64,000 bases of DNA, from the NCBI RefSeq assembly GCF_001748145.1, contig NZ_BCQA01000001.1, positions 6,598,501 to 6,662,500 of the forward strand, given 5' to 3'. This DNA is from Bosea sp. BIWAKO-01 (GTDB lineage Bacteria; Pseudomonadota; Alphaproteobacteria; Rhizobiales; Beijerinckiaceae). Below are positions 17,273 to 29,727 of this stretch, piece by piece (positions within the stretch are counted from its first letter, which is position 1; each line of letters begins with the position of its first letter). The notes below the pieces were generated by a model. It saw only the letters and a list, made by a program, of their open reading frames with translations, did not search any database and was not told the origin of the DNA. The position numbers were made by a program, and so were the translations under genes.

Positions 17273-18541
17273 ATGACAGATGCGGCGATGACCTTGAGTG
17301 ACGAACGCCATCGCGTGGCCCTGGTCGGCACCGGCCACCGCGGCGCCGGCATGTGGGGGCGGGAGCTCCTCGCCGGCTGGCGCGATTGCGCCGAGTTCGT
17401 CGCGATCTGCGATATCAACGAACGGCGCGCCAGCCATGCCCGCCAGGAGATCGGCACCAACGCCCCGATCTATACCGATGTCGACACGATGCTCGCCGTG
17501 GCAAAGCCCGAGATCGTCATCGTCTGCAGCCGCGACGACACCCATGACGACATCATCATCAAGGCGCTCGAAGCCGGCTGCCGGGTCATCACGGAAAAGC
17601 CGATGACCACGACGCCGGAGAAATGCCGCCGTATCCTCGAGGCCGAGATCCGCACCGGACGGCAGATCGACGTGACCTTCAACTATCGCTTCGCGCCGAC
17701 CGCCGCCCGGATCAAGCAGCTGCTGCTCGATAACGCCATCGGCACCGTCACCTCGGTCGATTTCCACTGGTATCTCGATACCAAGCACGGCGCCGACTAC
17801 TTCCGGCGCTGGCACGCCTATGAGAAGAATTCGGGCAGCCTGTTCGTGCACAAGTCGACCCATCATTTCGACCTGCTGAACTGGTACCTGGACTCGACCG
17901 CGCTCGAGGTCTCGGCTTTCGGCACCCAGCGCCATTACGGCCGCAATGGCCCGTTCCGCGGCGAGCGCTGCCAGACTTGCGCGCATGCCGGCGCATGCGA
18001 CTTCTATCTCGACATCCGCAAGGACCCCTGGCTGACGGCGCTCTATGACGAGCCCGCCGAGGTCGACGGCTATTTCCGCGACGGCTGCGTCTATCGCGAG
18101 GACATCGATATCCCCGACACGATGACGGCGATGCTGCGCTACGAGAACGGCGTGATCGCCTCCTACTCGCTCAACACCTTCATGCCGATCGAGGGGCACC
18201 ACCTCGCTTTCAACGGCACCAAGGGCCGCATCGAGATCCGCCAGTACGAGCGCCAGGCCTTCGAGGTGCCCGACCATGACGAGATCATGCTGATGCGGAA
18301 TTTCGGCAAGGCCGAGCGCATCCGCGTGCCGCATGCGAGCGGCGGCCATTTCGGTGGCGACGACCGCCTGCGCGACATGCTGTTGCGCCCCGGCCTCAAG
18401 GACCCGCTCGGCCAGCGCGCCGGAGCGCTGGCCGGCGCCATGTCGATGCTGTGCGGCGCCGCCGCGATGGCCAGCGTCAAGCAGGGGCGGCCGATCACGC
18501 TCAAGGAACTGGGCGGATTGCCGGACGGCATCCAGATCTGA
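17273..18541 (+). CDS. Gfo/Idh/MocA family oxidoreductase with a Cys-rich insert
   Basis: A 422-residue enzyme, longer than the two in the opposite operon. The Rossmann start is RVALVGTGHRGAGMW, the lysine motif is RVITEKPMTTT, and the substrate helix is FVHKSTHHFDLLNWYL with paired histidines. Around residues 238-248 it has CQTCAHAGAC, giving a C-x2-C-x5-C pattern, followed later by DGCVY; this may hold a metal. It lies 85 bases after the GntR gene in the same direction. Likely a dehydrogenase in the catabolic pathway served by the ABC importer; substrate unknown. Confidence 0.85.
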   Translation: MTDAAMTLSDERHRVALVGTGHRGAGMWGRELLAGWRDCAEFVAICDINERRASHARQEIGTNAPIYTDVDTMLAVAKPEIVIVCSRDDTHDDIIIKALEAGCRVITEKPMTTTPEKCRRILEAEIRTGRQIDVTFNYRFAPTAARIKQLLLDNAIGTVTSVDFHWYLDTKHGADYFRRWHAYEKNSGSLFVHKSTHHFDLLNWYLDSTALEVSAFGTQRHYGRNGPFRGERCQTCAHAGACDFYLDIRKDPWLTALYDEPAEVDGYFRDGCVYREDIDIPDTMTAMLRYENGVIASYSLNTFMPIEGHHLAFNGTKGRIEIRQYERQAFEVPDHDEIMLMRNFGKAERIRVPHASGGHFGGDDRLRDMLLRPGLKDPLGQRAGALAGAMSMLCGAAAMASVKQGRPITLKELGGLPDGIQI

Positions 18542-18568
18542 TCCGCGCGAGGGCCCGCGAAGGTCAGG

Positions 18569-21500
18569 TCATCCCGACGCGCCCTGCGGTTGGGTGTTGG
18601 CTTGTGCGGTGGAAGACAGCGCCGTGTCCGCGATCCCGACACCCCATCCTTTCACGAGCCCGTAGATCGCCGGGATCACCATCAGCGTCAGTACGGTCGA
18701 CGACACCATGCCGCCGATCATCGGCACGGCGATGCGCTGCATCACCTCCGACCCCGTGCCGGTGTTCCACAGGATCGGCAGCAGACCGGCCGTGATCGCG
18801 ATCACCGTCATGACCTTGGGCCGCACGCGCTCGACTGCGCCCTGCATGATCGCTTCCTGCAGGTCTGCGCGCGTGAAGGCCCTGCCCTCGCGCGCGCAGC
18901 GCGCCTGCACCGCCTTCAACGCGTGGTCGAGATAGATCAGCATGATCACGCCGGTCTCGGCCGCGACGCCGGCAAGGGCGATGAAGCCGACCGCGACGGC
19001 GACCGACAGGTTGAAGCCTTCCCACCAGAGCAGCCAGACCCCGCCGATCAGGGCGAAGGGCAGCGAGAGCATGACGATGAAGGTCTCGGTCAGCCGGCGG
19101 AAATTCACGTAGAGCAGCAGGAAGATGATCGCGAGCGTCAGCGGTACGACCAGCTTGAGCCGTGCCTTTGCCCGTTCGAGATACTCGAACTGCCCGCTCC
19201 AGGCGACGCTGTAGCCGGAGGGCAGTTTCACCGACAGATCGATCGCGGTCTGCGCCTCGCGGACATAGCCGCCGAGATCGCTCCCGGCGATATCGACGAA
19301 GATATAGGTCGCGAGCTGGCCGTTCTCGGTGCGGATCGTGGTCGCGCCGCGCTTGCGTTCAAGCCTGGCGATCTCTCCGAGCGGGACGGTGCCGCCGGAG
19401 GGCAACGCGACCTGGACCTCACGCGCGATGGCGTGGGGGTCGGAACGCAGATCGCGGGGATAGCGGATGGTGACGCCGTAGCGTTCGCGGCCTTCGACCG
19501 TCGTCGTCACCGTCTCGCCACCCATGGCCATCACGACCGCGTTCTGGACGTCGCCAACCGAGAGCCCATAGCGCCCGAGCGCGATCCGATCCGGCACGAT
19601 GTCGAGGAAATAGCCGCCGATGACGCGCTCGGCATAGGCGCTGGTCGTGCCCGGCACAGCGCGCAGCACCGTCTCGATCTGGCGGGCGATGCCCTCCATC
19701 TGCGTGAGGTCGGTTCCGAAGACCTTGATGCCGATCGGCGTGCGGATGCCCGTCGCCAGCATGTCGATGCGGGCCCGGATCGGCTGGGTCCAGGCGTTGG
19801 AGACGCCGGGGAACTGCAAGGCCCTGTCCATCTCGGCCTTGAGGCTGTCGACAGTGACACCGTCGCGCCACTCGGCTTGCGGCTTCAGGTTGATGATGGT
19901 CTCGAACATCTCGGTCGGGGCCGGGTCCGTCGCGGTCTGGGCGCGGCCCGCCTTGCCGTAGACCGAGGCGACCTCCGGGAAGGACCGGATGATCTGGTTC
20001 TGGGTTTGCAGCAACTCGGCCGCCTTGGTCACGGAGATGCCGGGCAAGGTCGTCGGCATGTACATCAATGTGCCCTCGTTCAGCGTCGGCATGAACTCGG
20101 AGCCGAGCTGGCGCGCCGGCCAGACGCTGACGCCGAGCGCCGCCAAGGCGAGCAGGATCGTCAGCGTCTTGGCCTTGAGCACGCCGCGGATGAGCGGGCG
20201 GTAGAGGGCGATCAGCACGCGGTTGAGCGGATTTCTGTGCTCGGGAATGATCCTGCCCCGGATGAAGACGACCATCAGCGCCGGCACAAGCGTCACCGAC
20301 AGCAGGGCTGCAGCCGCCATCGCGAAGGTCTTGGTATAGGCAAGCGGCCCGAACAGCCGACCCTCCTCCGCTTCCAGCGAGAAGATCGGCAGGAACGAGA
20401 CGGTGATGACGAGCAGGCTGAAGAACAGGGCCGGCCCGACCTCGCTCGCCGCCTCGATCAGGATCTCGATGCGTGGCTTGTCGGGCGACGCCCGTTCGAG
20501 ATGCTTGTGCGCGTTCTCGATCATGACGATGGCCGCGTCGATCATGGCGCCGACAGCGATCGCGATGCCGCCCAGGCTCATGATGTTGGAGCCCAAGCCC
20601 AGCGCCTTCATCGCCGCGAAGGCCATCAGGATGCCGACCGGCAACATCAGGATCGCAACCAGTGCGCTGCGCAGATGCAACAGGAAAACGATGCAGACGA
20701 GCGCGACGATGAGGCTCTCCTCGATCAACGTCCCCTTCAGCGTCTCGATCGCCCGTTCGATCAGCGGGGAGCGATCATAGACCGGCACGATCTCCGCCCC
20801 GCCCGGCAAGCTCGCGGCGATCTCGGCCAATCGCGCCTTGGCGCGTTCGATCACGCCGAGCGCGTTTGCTCCGAAGCGCTGCAGCACGATGCCGCTCGCG
20901 ACCTCGCCTTCGCCATTGAGTTCGGTGATGCCGCGTCGCTCATCGGGGCCAAGCTCGACGCGGGCGACGTCGCCAAGGCGCAACGGCACGCCGCGCTCGC
21001 TCCTGAGCACGATCGCCTCGATATCGCTGATCGATTTCAGATAGCCGCGCCCCCGCACCACGAATTCGAATTCGGCGAGTTCGACGGTGCGCCCGCCGAC
21101 ATCCATGTTGCTGCTGCGCACGGCCTCGCGCAGCGCCGCCAGCGAGACGCCCTGCGCCCGCAGCCGCACCGGATCGACCACGATGGCGTATTGCTTGACG
21201 AAGCCGCCGACGCTGGCGACCTCCGCCACGCCCTGTGCGCGCGAGGCAGCGAAGCGCACGAGCCAATCCTGCGTCGAGCGCAGCTCGGCCAGCGTCATCT
21301 CCTTGGCGATGACGGCGTATTGATAGACCCAGCCGACGCCGGTCGCATCCGGGCCGAGCGTTGGTGCGACACCGGCCGGCAAGCGGCGCGCTGCGGCATT
21401 GAGATATTCGAGCACGCGCGAGCGCGCCCAGTACGGATCGGTGCCGTCTTCGAAGATCACATAGACGAAGGAGACCCCGAAGAACGAGAAGCCGCGCACG

Positions 21501-21742
21501 ACGCGGGCCTTCGGGACGGTCAGCATCGCGGTCGTCAGGGGATAGGTGACCTGGTCCTCGATCACCTGCGGCGCCTGGCCGGGATATTCCGTGTAGACGA
21601 TGACCTGGACGTCGGAGAGATCGGGGATGGCGTCGAGCGGCAGCGTCCTGACCGCATGGATTCCGGCCGCGACGGCAAAGGCCGTGGCGACGAAGACGAG
21701 GACGAGGTTGCGCGCCGACCAGGCGATCAGGCGGGCGATCAT
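18569..21742 (-). CDS. cusA: CusA/CzcA family heavy-metal RND efflux pump
   Basis: A 1057-residue inner-membrane trimeric proton antiporter. The hallmark TM4 stretch GGIAIAVGAMIDAAIVMIEN holds D402 and E409, matching the proton-relay acids of the CusA (Cu+/Ag+) group. Periplasmic methionines in EGTLMYMPTTLPG and IRARIDMLATGIRTPIGI fit the Met ladder of CusA rather than the divalent CzcA group. N-terminal first helix, two large periplasmic loops and twelve helices are present, so it is full length. Its ATG overlaps the CusB stop by four bases. No outer-membrane channel gene is nearby, so it must share one. Confidence 0.93.
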   Translation of the reverse strand: MIARLIAWSARNLVLVFVATAFAVAAGIHAVRTLPLDAIPDLSDVQVIVYTEYPGQAPQVIEDQVTYPLTTAMLTVPKARVVRGFSFFGVSFVYVIFEDGTDPYWARSRVLEYLNAAARRLPAGVAPTLGPDATGVGWVYQYAVIAKEMTLAELRSTQDWLVRFAASRAQGVAEVASVGGFVKQYAIVVDPVRLRAQGVSLAALREAVRSSNMDVGGRTVELAEFEFVVRGRGYLKSISDIEAIVLRSERGVPLRLGDVARVELGPDERRGITELNGEGEVASGIVLQRFGANALGVIERAKARLAEIAASLPGGAEIVPVYDRSPLIERAIETLKGTLIEESLIVALVCIVFLLHLRSALVAILMLPVGILMAFAAMKALGLGSNIMSLGGIAIAVGAMIDAAIVMIENAHKHLERASPDKPRIEILIEAASEVGPALFFSLLVITVSFLPIFSLEAEEGRLFGPLAYTKTFAMAAAALLSVTLVPALMVVFIRGRIIPEHRNPLNRVLIALYRPLIRGVLKAKTLTILLALAALGVSVWPARQLGSEFMPTLNEGTLMYMPTTLPGISVTKAAELLQTQNQIIRSFPEVASVYGKAGRAQTATDPAPTEMFETIINLKPQAEWRDGVTVDSLKAEMDRALQFPGVSNAWTQPIRARIDMLATGIRTPIGIKVFGTDLTQMEGIARQIETVLRAVPGTTSAYAERVIGGYFLDIVPDRIALGRYGLSVGDVQNAVVMAMGGETVTTTVEGRERYGVTIRYPRDLRSDPHAIAREVQVALPSGGTVPLGEIARLERKRGATTIRTENGQLATYIFVDIAGSDLGGYVREAQTAIDLSVKLPSGYSVAWSGQFEYLERAKARLKLVVPLTLAIIFLLLYVNFRRLTETFIVMLSLPFALIGGVWLLWWEGFNLSVAVAVGFIALAGVAAETGVIMLIYLDHALKAVQARCAREGRAFTRADLQEAIMQGAVERVRPKVMTVIAITAGLLPILWNTGTGSEVMQRIAVPMIGGMVSSTVLTLMVIPAIYGLVKGWGVGIADTALSSTAQANTQPQGASG

Positions 21743-23148
21743 GGCTTGACCTCTGGCGGATTGAGCCCGCTCAAGGCGGCCTTGAGGTTGCTTTCGGCAT
21801 CGATCAGGAAATTGGCCGAAACCACGACGCGGTCGCCATCCGCCACGCCGTCGCTGATCGCGACCCTGCCATCGCCACGCAGGCCGAGCCTGACCTCGCG
21901 CGGCTCGAAGCGGCCCTCCCCGCGGTCGAGAATGACGATGCGGCGTGTGCCCGTGTCGATCACGGCACTCTCGGGAACGGTGAGAACAGGGACCCCGTCC
22001 CCCGATCCGATCTCGACCTCGGCATACATGTTGGGAAGCAAAATCCCGTCGGGATTGGCGAGTTCGACGCGGACCTTGGTGGTGCGCGTCGCCTCGGCCA
22101 CCTGCGGATAGATCAGGCCGACCTTCCCCTGGAAGGCCGCTTCGGGCCGCCCCCGCAGCCGAACCGTGACCGGTGCGCCGATGCGAACAGCCGCCAGTTC
22201 GCTTTCCGGAACGTCGGCATTGACCCAGATGGTCGAGATGTCGGCGAGCCGGAACAAAGTGTCGCCCGCCGCCACCTTCATGCCCTCGACGACGTTGCGC
22301 TCCAGCACGATGCCGTCACGCGGCGCGGACCAGCTGATCGTGATCGGGACCTTTCGGCTGCGGTCGATCTCGGCCACGATCTCTGCGGGCACACCGAGGT
22401 TTTCAAGGCGCTGACGCGCGCCGCCCTCCGGCGCTCCTCGGGCGGCTGCATTGAGGTCGGTCAGGAACTGCGCACCGGCAGCCGCGATCTCGGGCGAATA
22501 CAGCCTGACGAGCCGATCCCCCTTGGCCACGCGATCGCCGGTGGTGACCGGCGCGACCTCCTGGATGAAGGCATCGGAACGGGTTGCGACCACGGCGAGA
22601 CGCCGCTCGTCGAGCTGGACGGTCCCTGGCACCCGGATCGACCGCGTGATGGCGCCACGGCTGACCGGCTCTGATCGCACGCCACTGCGTTGCACCCGGC
22701 CAGGCGAAAGCGTGATGAGCCGCTCATTGGCCTCCTCGCCCGCATAGACCGGCAGATAATCCATGCCCATCCCGTCCTTCCGGGGCACGGGGGATGTGTC
22801 CGGCAACCCCATGGGATGGCGATAGTAGAGCGGCTTGCGCTCGCCCTTAGCGTCCGGGCTGGAGCCGGGGGCCTCGTCATCGAAGCTGACATCCTGGCTC
22901 GCATGCCGGGCCAGGAAATCACGCCCATCCTCGGTCTTGCGCGGCTCGAGCGCATAGAGCGCCATCCCGTCGGGGTGGCGGTAGTAGACGATCGGCCCGG
23001 CCGGTGCCGGTTTCGGCCGAGGCACTGCGGGTCTGGTGAACCGATCGAGCCCCGGCACCGGGACGCCACGCGTGCCGGCGACATAGCCGCCAGCCCCGGC
23101 CGCCGCGATGGCGGCCAGGACAAGCCCGGTTGCGAAAAGGCGCGTCAT
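21739..23148 (-). CDS. cusB: CusB-type periplasmic adaptor with two N-terminal metal-binding motifs
   Basis: A 469-residue membrane fusion protein. After a signal/anchor helix (TGLVLAAIAAAGAGGYVAG) there are two heavy-metal-binding segments: a degenerate YYRHPDGMALYAL and a canonical YYRHPMGLPDTS ending KDGMGMDYLPVY. These are followed by the CusB core: lipoyl (GVRSEPVSRGAI, IVLERNVVEGMKV), barrel and membrane-proximal domains. It delivers Cu(I)/Ag(I) to CusA. Coupled at both ends by ATGA overlaps, with the YtkA-like gene before it and CusA after it. Confidence 0.92.
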   Translation of the reverse strand: MTRLFATGLVLAAIAAAGAGGYVAGTRGVPVPGLDRFTRPAVPRPKPAPAGPIVYYRHPDGMALYALEPRKTEDGRDFLARHASQDVSFDDEAPGSSPDAKGERKPLYYRHPMGLPDTSPVPRKDGMGMDYLPVYAGEEANERLITLSPGRVQRSGVRSEPVSRGAITRSIRVPGTVQLDERRLAVVATRSDAFIQEVAPVTTGDRVAKGDRLVRLYSPEIAAAGAQFLTDLNAAARGAPEGGARQRLENLGVPAEIVAEIDRSRKVPITISWSAPRDGIVLERNVVEGMKVAAGDTLFRLADISTIWVNADVPESELAAVRIGAPVTVRLRGRPEAAFQGKVGLIYPQVAEATRTTKVRVELANPDGILLPNMYAEVEIGSGDGVPVLTVPESAVIDTGTRRIVILDRGEGRFEPREVRLGLRGDGRVAISDGVADGDRVVVSANFLIDAESNLKAALSGLNPPEVKP

Positions 23149-23543
23149 CGCACGGCTCTCAAGACGAGGCGGCTTTCGAGCGTGCCCTTCTCGCCCTGCA
23201 CCTTCGCAGCCAGCGAGAGCCGCCAGCCTCCTTCCATCGTGAGGTTGGTCTTGAAGCGATAGGTGCCGGGCTCGGTCGCGGGCACGGCTTCGATCGGGGA
23301 CGTCATCGTCTCCATGCCGTCAGGCGCCATGTCGATGCGCCTGGCGAAGATCACGGCGTCGGGCACCGGCTTGCCCGAGCGCTTGTCGATGAGCTGGACC
23401 GCGACGATAACGCCATGGCCCGGCTTGAGCTCCCCCTGGAGGAGGCGAAACTCATAATCCGTGATCTCGGCGCGGGCTGGCCCCGCAGCCATGGCGAGCA
23501 GAAGCGCTGCGGCAAGCGCGCGCCAGTGGGTGATGACAGTCAT
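23145..23543 (-). CDS. YtkA/FixH-like secreted protein of the Cus operon
   Basis: A 132-residue protein with an N-terminal signal (ALAAALLLAMAAGPARA) and a beta-sandwich of YtkA/FixH type: GHGVIVAVQLIDKRSGKPVP, then EPGTYRFKTNLTMEGGWRL. Such domains occur beside copper pumps and cytochrome oxidase assembly factors and are thought to act in the periplasm in copper handling; the exact job is not known. ATG 23543 is used because the signal peptide starts there; a longer frame to 23615 adds nothing. The stop overlaps the CusB start. Confidence 0.8.
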   Translation of the reverse strand: MTVITHWRALAAALLLAMAAGPARAEITDYEFRLLQGELKPGHGVIVAVQLIDKRSGKPVPDAVIFARRIDMAPDGMETMTSPIEAVPATEPGTYRFKTNLTMEGGWRLSLAAKVQGEKGTLESRLVLRAVR

Positions 23544-23664
23544 GTTCTGGTTTCCGAACCAATGAGGTGCCCGGCTTGCACAGGGCTGGCGGCGCGGCGA
23601 CGAGCCACGTCTCACCGACCGCGGCTTGCGCGATCGGGTCCGGCGCGGCGGCGCCGGCTATGCC

Positions 23665-24018
23665 TCAGGTTCGGGGTGGTCGCGCCGGGGGACCGAAAGG
23701 TCGCGAGGCGCGCGCAGCGTCATCCCCGGCGAGCGCCGTCAGGCCTAGGATCGGCCGGAACGATGCGATGAGCGACGAGGCCGGCTGGGCGGCAAAGCAT
23801 TTCGTCAGGCAGAAGCTGAGAGCCAGACAGCCCTTGGTGCAGTCCTGCGATCTCTCCTGATCGGGAGGGCAGCACGGCATATCGGCGGGCATCGGCATCA
23901 CGGCCTCTGCATCCATCCGCGCATAGCCCGCCGTCGCCGGGCTGACGACGGCGGCCAGCATGGTCGCCGTGACGAACAGCGTCAGAACCAGACAATGCGC
24001 GAGGCGCCGGAGCTTCAT
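23665..24018 (-). CDS. Cys-rich small exported protein, function unknown
   Basis: A 117-residue protein with a signal-like start (LAHCLVLTLFVTATMLAAVV, cleavage around ATAG). The centre holds MPMPADMPCCPP and then C-x3-C and C-x6-C spacings (DCTKGCLALSFCLTKCF), six or seven cysteines within about 25 residues, plus methionines. This suggests metal binding, and its place at the head of the YtkA-CusB-CusA operon (121-base gap) favours copper or silver. I do not recognise a named family. ATG 24018 starts the signal peptide. Confidence 0.65.
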   Translation of the reverse strand: MKLRRLAHCLVLTLFVTATMLAAVVSPATAGYARMDAEAVMPMPADMPCCPPDQERSQDCTKGCLALSFCLTKCFAAQPASSLIASFRPILGLTALAGDDAARASRPFGPPARPPRT

Positions 24019-24231
24019 GGCCGCATGAGTGCCACAGGCCGCGTGCGTCCGAAAGGCAGGCCCGGTCAAGACATCGTCAACGCCCTGCGATCGAGCCAAC
24101 GCATCGCGATGCCCCCTGCGCGTGGCGCCGCGCGCATGCTCAGCCCAGGCTCAGGCCTCGTCGTTTTGCTGGAACCTCGGCGCCGCAGCCTCGTTGGTCC
24201 AGGAAGCCCCCAATGTCAGGGAGACCAAAGC

Positions 24232-24630
24232 ATGATGAAGACACTTGCATTCGCCGCGGCGCTTGCCGTGCTGCCCGCCTCCGTTTTCGCCCAGAGCAGC
24301 GGGCCAATCATTCCCGATCCGGCCGGCGGCACGACGCGCGATCCGGCGCTTGGCGTCGGGACGGTTCAGGTTCCGATGATGCGCGACCCAGCCGGCGGCA
24401 CCATGATCGACGACTCCCCGCGCTTCCGGACCTATGTGATCGAGCAGCGCCTGCCGTCCTATAGTTATGGCCGCCCGGTCGCGGTCGGCACGATCCTGCC
24501 CGACGAAGGCATCGTCTATCGCGAGGTTCCGGCCGAATATGGCGCGCCGGGCTATCGCTACACCGTGGTGAACGAGCGCGCCGTCGTGGTTGAGCCGCGC
24601 ACCCGTCGCATCATTCAGCTCATCGACTGA
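24232..24630 (+). CDS. DUF1236 domain exported protein
   Basis: A 132-residue protein with a clean signal peptide (MMKTLAFAAALAVLPASVFA). The C-terminal half is the DUF1236 pattern: TYVIEQRLPSYSY, VGTILPDEGIVYREVPAEYG, YTVVNERAVVVEPRTRRI and then IQLID at the end. A repeated DPAGGT motif sits in the linker. DUF1236 proteins are found in Hyphomicrobiales envelopes; no activity is known. GGGAG lies eight bases before ATG 24232. Divergent from the Cys-rich gene across 213 bases. Confidence 0.85.
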   Translation: MMKTLAFAAALAVLPASVFAQSSGPIIPDPAGGTTRDPALGVGTVQVPMMRDPAGGTMIDDSPRFRTYVIEQRLPSYSYGRPVAVGTILPDEGIVYREVPAEYGAPGYRYTVVNERAVVVEPRTRRIIQLID

Positions 24631-24638
24631 AGCACCCA

Positions 24639-24722
24639 GGAGTCGCAAAATCACCGCGGTGTCGCAAAGCCCGACAGCCCGCGACTCCGCTGGACCGAGG
24701 CCCGTCCCGCAAGGGTCGGGCC
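24639..24722. terminator. Two nested or adjacent hairpins downstream of the DUF1236 gene
   Basis: GGAGTCGC (24639-24646) pairs with GCGACTCC (24681-24688), enclosing a further CCGCGG. A second hairpin pairs GGCCCG (24699-24704) with CGGGCC (24717-24722), with an inner CCC/GGG stem and a GCAA tetraloop. No T-run follows, so a Rho-independent terminator is only one option; an mRNA 3' stabiliser or a structured leader is another. Confidence 0.4.
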
Positions 24723-24846
24723 CGATCCATCAGACCCTGCCGCGAGACGATCTCAAGCTCACGCAGGGAGGCTGAAAAGAATTGCAAGGCGTGGCGAACA
24801 AAACCGCGCCCGATGCGTTGTGGCTGGGAACAACCGGAGCCCAGTC

Positions 24847-25200
24847 GTGAGAAAATGCGTTCTCGTCGTCGAAGATGACACTCTCATCCGCATGGATACC
24901 GTCGATACCGTCGAGGATGCCGGCTTCGAAGCGATCGAGGCGGCAAATGCCGACGAAGCCATCAACCAGCTCGCAGCCAATCCGGCGATCGGGATCATGA
25001 TCACCGATATCGAGATGCCCGGCTCGATGAATGGTGTCCGACTTGCATATGCGGTCAGGGACCGCTGGCCGCCGGTCGAAATCATCGTGGTGTCCGGACA
25101 AATGATGCCGGGTCGAGGCGCATTGCCCGAGCGCGCGCGCTTCATCGCCAAGCCATTCCGGCCAAGCCAGATCGAGGCAGCGTTGCGCGCTGCTGCGTAG
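24847..25200 (+). CDS. Single-domain response regulator
   Basis: A 117-residue stand-alone receiver: KCVLVVEDDTLIRMDTVDTV gives the acidic pocket, MITDIEMPGSMNG the phospho-acceptor aspartate, VVSGQ the threonine/serine position and FIAKPF the lysine. No output domain. GTG 24847 has GGAG eight bases upstream and starts right before the first strand; GTG 24820 is in frame but adds only nine residues. It precedes the large hybrid kinase by 256 bases. It probably acts as a phosphate carrier or sink in the signalling cluster downstream. Confidence 0.83.
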   Translation: MRKCVLVVEDDTLIRMDTVDTVEDAGFEAIEAANADEAINQLAANPAIGIMITDIEMPGSMNGVRLAYAVRDRWPPVEIIVVSGQMMPGRGALPERARFIAKPFRPSQIEAALRAAA

Positions 25201-25456
25201 ATCATCGGACCGGGTTCGTATCCGGTCGGATGACGCTACGTCTGGGTTAGCGCCGGCTTCGCACCGAAAACCGCATTCCAGTTTTGGGGCCAACTTTCCA
25301 GGGGGCGGGATAGCCAACCGCATGGAGATGGAAGACGACAACGTGCACAGGCCGCGATCCCATATGTCGCAGCCACCGGAATCCTGCCTGGATGGCGACA
25401 ACCGGGCGGCACCGCTATGCGGGTCGGCCAGGTCTTGCCGGCCGATGAGAGCATAA

Positions 25457-28887
<3,431 letters not shown>

Positions 28888-28891
<4 letters not shown>

Positions 28892-29727
28892 AGGAGGCGC
28901 TCGCATCCGAGGCGATCGAAGCGATTGAGATACGACTTCTGCTCGAGGCGCTATACGCTCGGTATCATTATGATTTCCGCAATTACGCGATGGCCTCGAT
29001 CAAGCGCCGCCTCAAGCAGGCCAGGGACCAGCTGGGCTTCGCCAGCTTTTCGGCGTTGCAGGAGAGCCTGCTGCATGACGCGGCCGTTCTGCCGCGGCTT
29101 CTCGGATATCTGACCGTTCAGGTCAGCGAGATGTTCCGCGATCCGAGTTATTTTCGCGCGATCCGGGAAAAGGTCGTGCCGCATCTGCGGACCTATCCCT
29201 CGCTCAAGGTCTGGATCGCCGGCTGCAGCGGCGGCGAGGAGCTCTATTCCCTGGTCATCCTGTTCCGGGAAGAAGGCCTCGAGGAGCGCACGCTGTTCTA
29301 TGCCACCGACATCAACCAGGAGGCGCTCCGTTCGGCCGAGGCCGGCGTCTTCGCCATGGAGCGGGTGCCGCTGTTCACTGAGAATCATCGCCAGTCCGGG
29401 GGAAAGTCATCCCTGTCCGATTATTATCATGCCGCCTATGGCAGGGTTTCGTTCGACAAGAGCCTGCGCCGCAATGTCGTGTTTTCCGACCATAGCCTGG
29501 TGACGGACGCGGTCTTCGCCGAGATGCAGCTGATCTCGTGCCGTAACGTCCTGATCTATTTCGATCGCACCTTCCAGGACCGGGCGCTGGGCCTGTTCAA
29601 GGACTCGCTCGCACGAAAGGGCTTCCTCGGGCTCGGCGCCAAGGAAAGCCTGCGCTTCTCCGAGCATGCCGGCGCCTTCACGGATTTCGTGCGCGAGGAC
29701 AAAATCTATCAGAGGCGCAGCGAATGA
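28888..29727 (+). CDS. CheR-type protein-glutamate methyltransferase
   Basis: A 279-residue SAM-dependent methyltransferase. The N-terminal helical domain ([17 protein letters not shown]) and the SAM motif [14 protein letters not shown], plus [11 protein letters not shown] near the end, are conserved CheR features. CheR methylates glutamates of chemoreceptors, but no receptor gene is present here. ATGA overlaps on both sides tie it to the hybrid kinase and CheB. The target may be another protein of this cluster, such as the kinase coiled coil; that is speculation. Confidence 0.9.

Noticed and set aside
18590..22111. A 1173-codon open frame on the plus strand across the cusA/cusB region
   Set aside because: It is antisense to two clear RND efflux genes, is Asp/Arg/His-rich with no domain, and is explained by the high GC of the coding strand.
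24827..24865. GGAAC near the receiver gene, resembling the -35 box of the EcfG general stress sigma factor
   Set aside because: The nearest CGTT lies about 27 bases away, too far for the usual 16-17 base spacing, and inside the gene.
25322..25456. A 44-codon frame ending exactly before the hybrid kinase ATG
   Set aside because: No ribosome-binding site and no hydrophobic or domain pattern; likely chance.
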